Part shown: in pieces, positions 14,776 through 20,602 of the stretch
Numbering within the stretch: the stretch's first letter is position 1
How the letters are laid out: every line of letters begins with the position of its first letter
Origin: Flavobacterium sp.
GTDB taxonomy: Bacteria > Bacteroidota > Bacteroidia > Flavobacteriales > Flavobacteriaceae
Length of the DNA stretch: 20,602 bases
Assembly (NCBI GenBank): GCA_023253295.1
Contig: JALRGZ010000271.1
Span: forward strand, 1 to 20,602
Direction: 5' to 3'
Translations under genes and position numbers: made by a program
Notes under the pieces: model-generated
Told to the model about the DNA's origin: nothing
Databases searched by the model: none
Seen by the model: the letters and a program-made list of their open reading frames with translations, nothing else

Positions 14776-14805
14776 TAAATTGAAAGTTTAAAAAATATAT
14801 TTAAT

Positions 14806-15381
14806 ATGGCAACGATTAATAAGAATTTATCAGCTTACGACAAGAGTGCGCTTCCTAAAGCGAAAGATTTTCGTTTTGGAATTGTAGTTTCGGAGTGGAA
14901 CGAAAACATTACAGAAGGTTTGTATAAAGGTGCTGAAGATGCTTTATTAGACAATGAAGTTCCAGCTGAAAATATTATTCGATGGAATGTTCCGGGAAGT
15001 TTTGAGTTGATTTACGGTAGTAAAAAAATGTTACAAACTCAAAAAGTTGATGCAGTTATTGCTATTGGTTGTGTGATTCAAGGGCAAACCAAGCATTTTG
15101 ATTTTGTGTGCGAAGGTGTGACACAAGGAATAAAAGATTTGAATGTCCAAACAGATATTCCGGTTATCTTTTGTGTTTTGACTGATAATACCATGCAACA
15201 ATCAATTGACAGAAGTGGAGGGATTCATGGAAATAAAGGAACTGAAGCGGCTATTGCAGCTATTAAAATGGCTTATATCCGTCAGCAGGCTTCTTTGACT
15301 CATGGGTTTGCAACTCAAAATTTATTGACTTCCGGAGCAATTCAATTAGATGAAGGAACGCCATTAGAATTAAAAGAGTAA
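14806..15381 (+). CDS. ribH: 6,7-dimethyl-8-ribityllumazine synthase
   Basis: Cytoplasmic enzyme that condenses 5-amino-6-ribitylaminouracil with 3,4-dihydroxy-2-butanone 4-phosphate, the penultimate step of riboflavin synthesis. It forms pentamers or icosahedral shells. Motifs are FGIVVSEWNENIT (24-36, an aromatic Trp31 at the substrate site), WNVPGSFELIYG (60-71), IGCVIQGQTKHFDFVCEGVT (87-106) with the likely proton-transfer residue His97, and FCVLTDNTMQQSIDRSGG (122-139) with the phosphate-binding Arg136. The common fold ends near 160. A further 30 residues (161-191) extend beyond the usual length of about 155, and there is an N-terminal extension of about 15-20 residues. It is preceded by one strong terminator and followed by another, so it is probably monocistronic. 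No FMN riboswitch fits in the short gap upstream. Confidence 0.96.
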   Translation: MATINKNLSAYDKSALPKAKDFRFGIVVSEWNENITEGLYKGAEDALLDNEVPAENIIRWNVPGSFELIYGSKKMLQTQKVDAVIAIGCVIQGQTKHFDFVCEGVTQGIKDLNVQTDIPVIFCVLTDNTMQQSIDRSGGIHGNKGTEAAIAAIKMAYIRQQASLTHGFATQNLLTSGAIQLDEGTPLELKE

Positions 15382-15402
15382 AATACTAAATAATTCAGAA
15401 TG

Positions 15403-15441
15403 AAACCTATACTATTTAATGCAAATAGTGTAGGTTTTTTT
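15403..15441 (+). terminator. Strong intrinsic terminator after ribH
   Basis: AAACCTATACTATTT (15403-15417) pairs with AAATAGTGTAGGTTT (15423-15437), giving 15 bp with one G-U pair and a 5-nt loop. A run of T follows to 15441. It starts 21 bp after the ribH stop codon. Confidence 0.92.
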
Positions 15442-15487
15442 GTTTTATTTATGATTGTCAAAGGAGTAAAACCCCATGGAAATTTGT

Positions 15488-15495
15488 TAAATTTG
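15488..15495 (+). promoter_or_regulatory. Candidate promoter -7 box for the mutL operon
   Basis: TAAATTTG matches TAnnTTTG exactly and lies 37 bp upstream of the mutL ATG, just after the ribH terminator. No TTG at -33 spacing was found. A nearby CACCTTTG (15498-15505) is an alternative with one mismatch. Confidence 0.4.
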
Positions 15496-15532
15496 TGCAC
15501 CTTTGTTTTAAACTACTAAATTATATTTTTTA

Positions 15533-17437
15533 ATGTCGAGTATAATCCAATTACTTCCAGATCATGTTGCTAATCAAATTGCTGCGGGTGAAGTGGTTCA
15601 AAGACCTGCTTCGGTAGTGAAAGAGTTACTGGAAAATGCAGTTGATGCTAAGGCAACAGATATCAAATTGATTATAAAAGATGCCGGAAAATCATTGGTT
15701 CAGGTAATTGATAATGGAGTAGGGATGAATGTGACGGATGCTAGGTTGTGTTTTGCACGTCATGCTACTTCTAAAATTCGTCATGCCGAAGATTTGTTTA
15801 GCTTGCATACCAAAGGTTTTCGAGGAGAGGCTTTGGCTTCCATTGCTGCGATTGCGCATGTGGAAATGAAAACCAAGCAGGCTCAGGAGGAACTGGGAAC
15901 ACAAATTGTAATTGAAGGAAGTAAATTTGTTTCTCAAGAATCGGCAGTGTTGCCACAAGGAACTTCATTTGCAGTTAAAAATTTGTTTTTTAATATTCCA
16001 GCCCGACGTAATTTTCTGAAGTCGGATACAGTGGAATACCGTCATATTATTGATGAGTTTCAGCGCGTGGCTTTGGCACACCCTAACATTCATTTTACGT
16101 TTTACCACAATGGAAGCGAAATGTATAATTTGCCTAATTCGACTTTGAGGCAACGTGTGGTCAATGTTTTTTCGGGTAAAACCAATGAAAAGTTAGTTCC
16201 TGTACATGAAGAGACTGAAATTGTAACTATTCAGGGATTTGTTTCCAAACCTGAATTTGCTAAGAAAAATAGAGGAGAGCAGTTTTTCTTTGTCAATGAC
16301 CGTTTTATTAAAAGTGGTTATTTACATCATGCGGTTATGGCAGCTTATGAAGGAATTTTAAAAGAGGGTACGCAACCAAGTTATTTCTTGTATTTAACAG
16401 TTCCGGCAAATTCCATCGATATTAATATTCATCCTACTAAAACGGAAATCAAGTTTGATGACGAAAGTGCTTTGTATGCTATTTTAAGGGCTTCAATCAA
16501 ACATAGTTTGGGGCAGTTTAATGTGGCACCGGTTTTGGATTTTGAAAGGGATGCTAATCTGGATACTCCTTACCATTACAAGGATAAAGATATGGATGCC
16601 GTAACACCAACAATTCAGGTGGATAGTACTTTTAATCCTTTTGCCGATGATAAGGTCAATAAACATTATGCTGGTTCAGGCTCAAGCTCTGGAGGTTCGG
16701 GCTCAAGTTCTTATTCGAGTTATAAAAAACCGGCGTCAACTGCAAGTTGGGAAAGTTTGTATGTGGGATTAAAACAAGAACCAGAAGAATTTCCACTAGA
16801 AAGTACTGAAATTTCCTTTGAAAGCGAAGAAGTGACGGGATCTTTATTTAATGATGAAGAAGTTGAGCATGTTGTTCAAAATGTATATCAAATTCATAAA
16901 AAATATATTGTTTCGCCTATAAAGTCTGGAATGGTAATTGTGGATCAGCAACGTGCACATCAACGGGTGTTGTACGAACAATTTTTGACTAATATGACGG
17001 TGCATCAGGCATCAAGTCAGCAATTGTTATTTCCACTGAATTTGTATTTTTCGTCAAGCGAAATGGAATTAATTGCCGAATTGAAACTTTCATTGGTGAA
17101 TACAGGATTTGTTTTTGAAGAAAATAATGATGATCATGTAGTGATTTCCGGAATTCCTGTGAATGTAACGGAGAGTGAAGTTTCGATGGTTTTAGAACAA
17201 TTATTAAGTGATTTACAAGAAGGAATTCCTGAAAATAGTTTTAGTCAAAATGATACCATTGCTAAATCAATGGCAAAGAGTTTGGCGGTAAAAACAGGAA
17301 CAAGTTTAACAATAAAAGAACAGGAGAATTTAGTAAACGGACTTTTTGCATGCAAGGATCCCAATGTGTCTCCTTTTCAGAAACCTACTTTCATTACCAT
17401 GCGTGTGGAAGATATAGATAAAAAATTTGCGATATGA
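15533..17437 (+). CDS. mutL: DNA mismatch repair protein MutL
   Basis: GHKL ATPase that links MutS mismatch recognition to strand removal. The N-terminal ATPase half is intact: IAAGEVVQRPASVVKELLEN (16-35, Glu31 and Asn35), DNGVGM (60-65), FARHATSKI (74-82), TKGFRGEALASIAAI (93-107) and NLFFNIPARRNFLK (150-163). The linker has a Ser/Gly-rich run at 381-398. A clamp-binding-type motif QQLLFP lies at 496-501. The C-terminal dimerisation domain is recognisable, but its nuclease motifs deviate. DQQRAHQRVLYE (471-482) replaces DQHAxxExxxxE, AKSLAVK (581-587) replaces the ACR-type motif, and SPFQKP (613-618) replaces CPHGRP, so several expected metal ligands are missing. Length of 634 is normal. 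Its stop overlaps the next start by 4 bp (ATGA), showing an operon with the rhomboid genes. Confidence 0.97.
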   Translation: MSSIIQLLPDHVANQIAAGEVVQRPASVVKELLENAVDAKATDIKLIIKDAGKSLVQVIDNGVGMNVTDARLCFARHATSKIRHAEDLFSLHTKGFRGEALASIAAIAHVEMKTKQAQEELGTQIVIEGSKFVSQESAVLPQGTSFAVKNLFFNIPARRNFLKSDTVEYRHIIDEFQRVALAHPNIHFTFYHNGSEMYNLPNSTLRQRVVNVFSGKTNEKLVPVHEETEIVTIQGFVSKPEFAKKNRGEQFFFVNDRFIKSGYLHHAVMAAYEGILKEGTQPSYFLYLTVPANSIDINIHPTKTEIKFDDESALYAILRASIKHSLGQFNVAPVLDFERDANLDTPYHYKDKDMDAVTPTIQVDSTFNPFADDKVNKHYAGSGSSSGGSGSSSYSSYKKPASTASWESLYVGLKQEPEEFPLESTEISFESEEVTGSLFNDEEVEHVVQNVYQIHKKYIVSPIKSGMVIVDQQRAHQRVLYEQFLTNMTVHQASSQQLLFPLNLYFSSSEMELIAELKLSLVNTGFVFEENNDDHVVISGIPVNVTESEVSMVLEQLLSDLQEGIPENSFSQNDTIAKSMAKSLAVKTGTSLTIKEQENLVNGLFACKDPNVSPFQKPTFITMRVEDIDKKFAI

Positions 17438-18246
17438 TGAATGTAACTCCGGTTGTAAAACAACTTTTAATAATTAATATTATCTTTTTTATTGGTTCCC
17501 AAATGGTGCCGGTATCGTATGAGTTTTTATCTCTTTTCTATCCAGAAAGTGAGAGGTTTGCATTTTGGCAGTTAATTTCACATATGTTTATGCATGCACC
17601 ATGGCCAAATTTCACGCATATTTTATTTAACATGTTTGCATTATATAGTTTTGGGTCTGCATTAGAGCATTTTTGGGGTGGGAAAAAATTCCTGTTTTTT
17701 TATATTTCGTGTGGATTAGGTGCGGCTTTACTACATACTGGAGTGAATTATCTGCAATTACAATCTATTTTGGATAGTGTTTCAAATTTAAATTTGTCAA
17801 AAGCAGATCTTCATTTGATTTTAAATGCTGATTATCCAAGTTTATTTGATTCAAGTGGCCAAATGAAACCAGGAGAAGTAGCGACAATTTTAAATAATGC
17901 CAAATGCACTCAGGAACAATTTAATTTATTAGCAGAAGCGGGGCAAATTGTTCAGTCAAGAGTTATTGGTGCATCAGGGGCTATTTATGGTTTGTTGACG
18001 GCTTTTGCTTTTATGTTTCCTAATGCTGAATTAGCTTTGATGTTTATTCCAGTGCCTATAAAAGCGAAGTATTTTGTGCCAGGTATTTTATTTATTGATT
18101 TATTTTTGGGATTCAAAGGAACTTCATTGTTCGGTAGTGGTGGAACAGGGATAGCTCACTTCGCACATATCGGTGGTGCTATTGCCGGCTTTTTGATGAT
18201 GTTATATTGGAAGAAAAATCAATTTAATAACAACCGTTGGAATTAA
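17434..18246 (+). CDS. Rhomboid family intramembrane serine protease, first copy
   Basis: Membrane protease expected to cleave transmembrane substrates; its substrate is unknown. The 270 residues contain the rhomboid core: the H-xxx-N pair HILFN (His62/Asn66, oxyanion), GASGAIYG with nucleophile Ser181, and AHIGGAIAGF with catalytic His245, so the Ser-His dyad looks intact. The WR-type L1 motif is not obvious. Between helix 3 (85-103) and the Ser-bearing helix 4 is an inserted hydrophilic segment of about 70 residues (104-175). By analogy with GlpG it would lie on the extracytoplasmic side, next to the active site. Its ATG overlaps the mutL stop codon. The next codon is also ATG, so the start could be one residue later. 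A second rhomboid gene follows after 41 bp. Confidence 0.93.
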   Translation: MMNVTPVVKQLLIINIIFFIGSQMVPVSYEFLSLFYPESERFAFWQLISHMFMHAPWPNFTHILFNMFALYSFGSALEHFWGGKKFLFFYISCGLGAALLHTGVNYLQLQSILDSVSNLNLSKADLHLILNADYPSLFDSSGQMKPGEVATILNNAKCTQEQFNLLAEAGQIVQSRVIGASGAIYGLLTAFAFMFPNAELALMFIPVPIKAKYFVPGILFIDLFLGFKGTSLFGSGGTGIAHFAHIGGAIAGFLMMLYWKKNQFNNNRWN

Positions 18247-18287
18247 ATTTGGAAAGAAAAAGAATCTGTTAAATAAAAGTAAGAAGA

Positions 18288-19154
18288 ATGAATATTTTAG
18301 AGGACTTAAAATTACAATACAAGCTAGGAGGAATAGCTCATAGGTTGATTTATTGGAATGTTGGCTGTTTCTTGATTTCACTGATTTTTTTCTATCAATT
18401 TCAATCGGGTTCGTTTTCTTATCCTTCTTGGGTAGCTTTGTATACTACTCCGGAGGATTTTATGTTTTCACCTTGGACTTTTTTAACCTATGCTTTTTTT
18501 CACGATGGATTTTGGCATTTGGTTTTTAATATGATGGTTTTAAACTTTGCAAGTCAATTGTTTTTGACCTTTTTTACGCAAAAACAATTTTTAGGATTGT
18601 ATCTCTTAAGTGCCGTTTTTGCCGGAGCTGTATTTGTGGGGTCTTATTTTTTGATGGGCATTAGCGCACCTATTGTTGGTGCTTCAGCGGCAATTATGTC
18701 TGTTTTGGTAGCTGTGACCACTTATCAACCTTTAATGCAGGTCAGATTGTTGTTGTTTGGTAATGTTAAATTATGGCATATAACAGCGGTCTTGCTTATA
18801 CTAGACTTCATGCAACTTCGTTTAGAGAATATGGGAGGTCATATTTCGCATTTGGCTGGAGCTTTTTTTGGTTTTATTTATATCAAAGCATTGCAAAATG
18901 GAACCGATATGAGTATGATTGTGACTAAAATTATTGATTTTTTTGCCAATGGATTTAGAACAAAGCCATCAACTCCCTTTAAGAAAGTTCATAAAAATTA
19001 CAATAGACCGGTAGAAAAACGAACTACATCTAGAATAGTTACAAAAGATAGAACACAGCAACAGATTGATGAGATTTTAGATAAGATAAGTCAGTCAGGT
19101 TATGATAGTTTAACAAAAGAGGAAAAGGATTTTTTATTCAAATCGGGTAAATGA
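18288..19154 (+). CDS. Rhomboid family intramembrane serine protease, second copy, with DUF6576-like tail
   Basis: Second rhomboid of the operon, clearly diverged from its neighbour. The catalytic dyad is Ser133 in VGASAAI and His188 in GGHISHLAG, with HLVFN (His77/Asn81) for the oxyanion site. The usual GASG is GASA here, a change also known in other rhomboids and not by itself evidence of inactivity. About six helices lie between 20 and 203 with only short loops. A cytoplasmic basic linker (about 220-258) leads to a C-terminal module, IDEILDKISQSGYDSLTKEE (260-279) plus KDFLFKSGK, which matches the DUF6576 pattern found at the ends of Bacteroidota rhomboids. It lies 41 bp after the first rhomboid and 43 bp before the phosphatase-fold gene, all on one strand. 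Confidence 0.92.
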   Translation: MNILEDLKLQYKLGGIAHRLIYWNVGCFLISLIFFYQFQSGSFSYPSWVALYTTPEDFMFSPWTFLTYAFFHDGFWHLVFNMMVLNFASQLFLTFFTQKQFLGLYLLSAVFAGAVFVGSYFLMGISAPIVGASAAIMSVLVAVTTYQPLMQVRLLLFGNVKLWHITAVLLILDFMQLRLENMGGHISHLAGAFFGFIYIKALQNGTDMSMIVTKIIDFFANGFRTKPSTPFKKVHKNYNRPVEKRTTSRIVTKDRTQQQIDEILDKISQSGYDSLTKEEKDFLFKSGK

Positions 19155-19197
19155 TGGTTTGAAGTTTGTGAAGACTTTGGACATTAAATAAAGTAAA

Positions 19198-20244
19198 ATG
19201 AAAAATCTTTCGTGGTTCAATAGAGGGATGTTTGTTTTAAACATGATCCTTATAGTGGTTACTTTTATCGCTTATGTGTTGCCGTTCTTGGCTCCAAAGA
19301 TCTTCCCATTGTTGTCAGTGGTAACGTTGTTTATGCCTGTTTTTTTCGTTTTAAACGCATTGTTTTTTGTCTACTGGGCAATACAGTTCAAAAAAAGAAT
19401 GATGATGTCAGGATTGGTTCTTTTAATAGGGATTACTTTTATTAATAAATTCTATAAATTTTCAACTAAAGAGTATCCGGATAGCGAAAATGATTTTGTG
19501 GTTATGAGCTATAATGTTAGACTGTTTAATCTTTTTAAATGGCAAGATAAGGCTGATATACCGGAAACTATTTTAGAATTCATAAATGAAAAAAATCCTG
19601 ATATTTTGTGTATTCAGGAATATTCTAATTCTGCTCATATTGATTTGAAAGTGTATCCACATCGTACCATTTTTATGGATGGTAAGCAAATTAAAACAGG
19701 TCAGGCTATTTTTTCGAAATATCCAATTATAGAGCAGGGTAAGGTTGTTTTTCCTAATTCGAATAATAATGCGGTGTATGCTGATATAAAGCGAGGAAAG
19801 GATATTATTAGGGTGTATAATATGCATTTGCAGTCTATTAAAATTTCTCCAGACGTTAATGAGATTTCTGAAAATATAGATGTGATTAATAAAGAAAAAT
19901 CGCAGATGATGTTTATGAGAGTTAGTAAGGCCTTTAAACAACAGCAACAACAAGCCGAGATTCTAAAAGAAAATATAAAAGCTTGTCAATATCCTGTTAT
20001 TATTTGTGGGGATATGAATAATAGTGCTTTTTCTTATGTGTATCGTATCTTGAAAGGCAGTTTAAGAGACGCTTTTGAAGAAGCAGGAAAAGGTTTTGGA
20101 CAAACGTATCGCTTTAAATATTATCCCGCTAGAATTGATTACATTTTTGCAGATAGAAAAATGCATGTAAAAAAGTTTGAGAGTTTTCCGGAATTTGATA
20201 ACTCAGATCATTTCCCTATTATGGCGAAACTTTCAATAGATTAA
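19198..20244 (+). CDS. Membrane-anchored endonuclease/exonuclease/phosphatase family protein
   Basis: Three N-terminal hydrophobic helices (about 8-30, 37-62 and 68-84) are followed by an EEP-fold domain (about 97-348). The metal-dependent phosphodiesterase/phosphatase motifs are all present: SYNVRLF with Asn106, IQEY with Glu141, VYNMHLQS with His210, GDMNNS with Asp272/Asn274, RIDYIF with Asp314, and SDHFPI with Asp337/His338. With three membrane helices the domain should face the extracytoplasmic side if the N-terminus is inside. The substrate could be a nucleic acid, a phospholipid or another phosphoester and cannot be told from sequence. The run KQQQQQ (247-252) is a short low-complexity loop. 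It is the last gene of the mutL-rhomboid run and ends 6 bp from a convergent gene, with no visible terminator between. Confidence 0.92.
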   Translation: MKNLSWFNRGMFVLNMILIVVTFIAYVLPFLAPKIFPLLSVVTLFMPVFFVLNALFFVYWAIQFKKRMMMSGLVLLIGITFINKFYKFSTKEYPDSENDFVVMSYNVRLFNLFKWQDKADIPETILEFINEKNPDILCIQEYSNSAHIDLKVYPHRTIFMDGKQIKTGQAIFSKYPIIEQGKVVFPNSNNNAVYADIKRGKDIIRVYNMHLQSIKISPDVNEISENIDVINKEKSQMMFMRVSKAFKQQQQQAEILKENIKACQYPVIICGDMNNSAFSYVYRILKGSLRDAFEEAGKGFGQTYRFKYYPARIDYIFADRKMHVKKFESFPEFDNSDHFPIMAKLSID

Positions 20245-20250
20245 AAACAC

Positions 20251-20602
20251 TTATTTGATAATGAGTTGTTGATTTTTTAAATAATCAACAGTGAATTTCC
20301 CTTCGTTAAAAAGCAAATCCAAAATGCTTAAATTGTTGATAAAGCCAAACTTGTCATCAAATACTTGTGTGTAAGACTCGAAAACAGAAGTGTCTTTCTT
20401 TCCATTTACTAAAAAACGATAGTCTAAAGTAGTGCTAGGGTCTACTTCGTGGAAATATTCAGATGTAGTTTCAAAACTGAATTTGGTACGCATGCATTTT
20501 GAAATAAGTTCTAATACTTCAAAATTTATGTCCATTAAAAAAGTGTGTTTTTTTTCAAAAAATGGAACAAAATCGTCTTCGAAAAATTCAAAAAAAGGAG
20601 AG
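20251..20602 (-). CDS. WbqC family protein, C-terminal part (5' end outside the window)
   Basis: The frame stays open to the window's right edge, so the ATG at 20535-20533 is internal rather than the start; upstream codons read SPFFEFFEDDFVPFFEKKHT and continue into MDINFEVLEL. About 117 residues are visible. The segment FESYTQVFDDKFGFINNLS, followed directly by ILDLLFNEG, is typical of the C-terminal end of WbqC-like proteins (usually about 200 residues), which were named from polysaccharide gene clusters. Their biochemical role is uncertain. The protein has no membrane helix in the visible part. It converges on the phosphatase-fold gene with only 6 bp between stop codons, so the transcripts probably overlap. 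Confidence 0.8.
   Translation of the reverse strand, partial: SPFFEFFEDDFVPFFEKKHTFLMDINFEVLELISKCMRTKFSFETTSEYFHEVDPSTTLDYRFLVNGKKDTSVFESYTQVFDDKFGFINNLSILDLLFNEGKFTVDYLKNQQLIIK

Noticed and set aside
14709..14805. FMN riboswitch upstream of ribH
   Set aside because: The 97-bp gap is mostly the TPR-gene terminator, with no conserved RFN-element sequence and too little space for one.
20268..20289. Perfect 7-bp hairpin GTTGATT/AATCAAC at the convergent gene ends
   Set aside because: It lies inside the WbqC coding region and is not followed by a T-tract on either strand, so it was not called a terminator.
20251..20535. A complete 94-residue gene starting at the ATG at 20535
   Set aside because: The frame stays open upstream to the window edge and the sequence matches only the end of a WbqC-type protein, so this is an internal Met of a longer gene.

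Overview
The window looks like a chromosomal segment of a Flavobacterium-like member of the Bacteroidota. The DNA is AT-rich, strong Shine-Dalgarno sites are absent, and several genes are preceded by the Bacteroidota -7 promoter motif TAnnTTTG. The protein families also fit: a DUF1800/DUF1501 pair, a rhodanese-thioredoxin lipoprotein, WbqC, and a rhomboid with a DUF6576-type tail. No rRNA, tRNA, CRISPR array, insertion sequence or prophage was seen.

Left part (1-7255). After the first codons of an unidentified minus-strand gene come minus-strand aqpZ (aquaporin), an EamA-type exporter, and a DUF1800-DUF1501 pair. Divergent from that pair is a small secreted Tyr/His-rich protein that ends in a strong terminator. 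Next are two REP-like palindromes, a minus-strand gene of unknown function that looks accessory, and an ECF sigma factor gene that overlaps the end of a glycosyltransferase gene.

Middle part (7246-13692). All genes are on the minus strand: a membrane GT2 glycosyltransferase, murB (peptidoglycan precursor synthesis), a GT4 glycosyltransferase, DUF2461, a rhodanese-thioredoxin lipoprotein and recF. Three consecutive gaps between transcription units carry copies of one imperfect palindromic repeat with arms like TTTACCGCAAAG / CTTTGCGGTTAAA. The gap after the GT4 gene also holds a short GC-rich palindrome that seems to sit inside another repeat.

Right part (13693-20602). All genes are on the plus strand until the last: a membrane-anchored TPR protein with its own promoter and terminator, ribH (riboflavin synthesis) with a strong terminator, then a tightly packed run of mutL, two rhomboid genes and a membrane-anchored endonuclease/exonuclease/phosphatase-fold protein. 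This run converges, with a 6-bp gap, on a partial WbqC-family gene.

Most of the content is ordinary core genome. The best leads are a MutL whose C-terminal nuclease motifs look degenerate, the tandem rhomboids cotranscribed with it, the layered intergenic repeats, and the unrecognised 288-residue gene. I found no clear evidence of a new multi-gene system.
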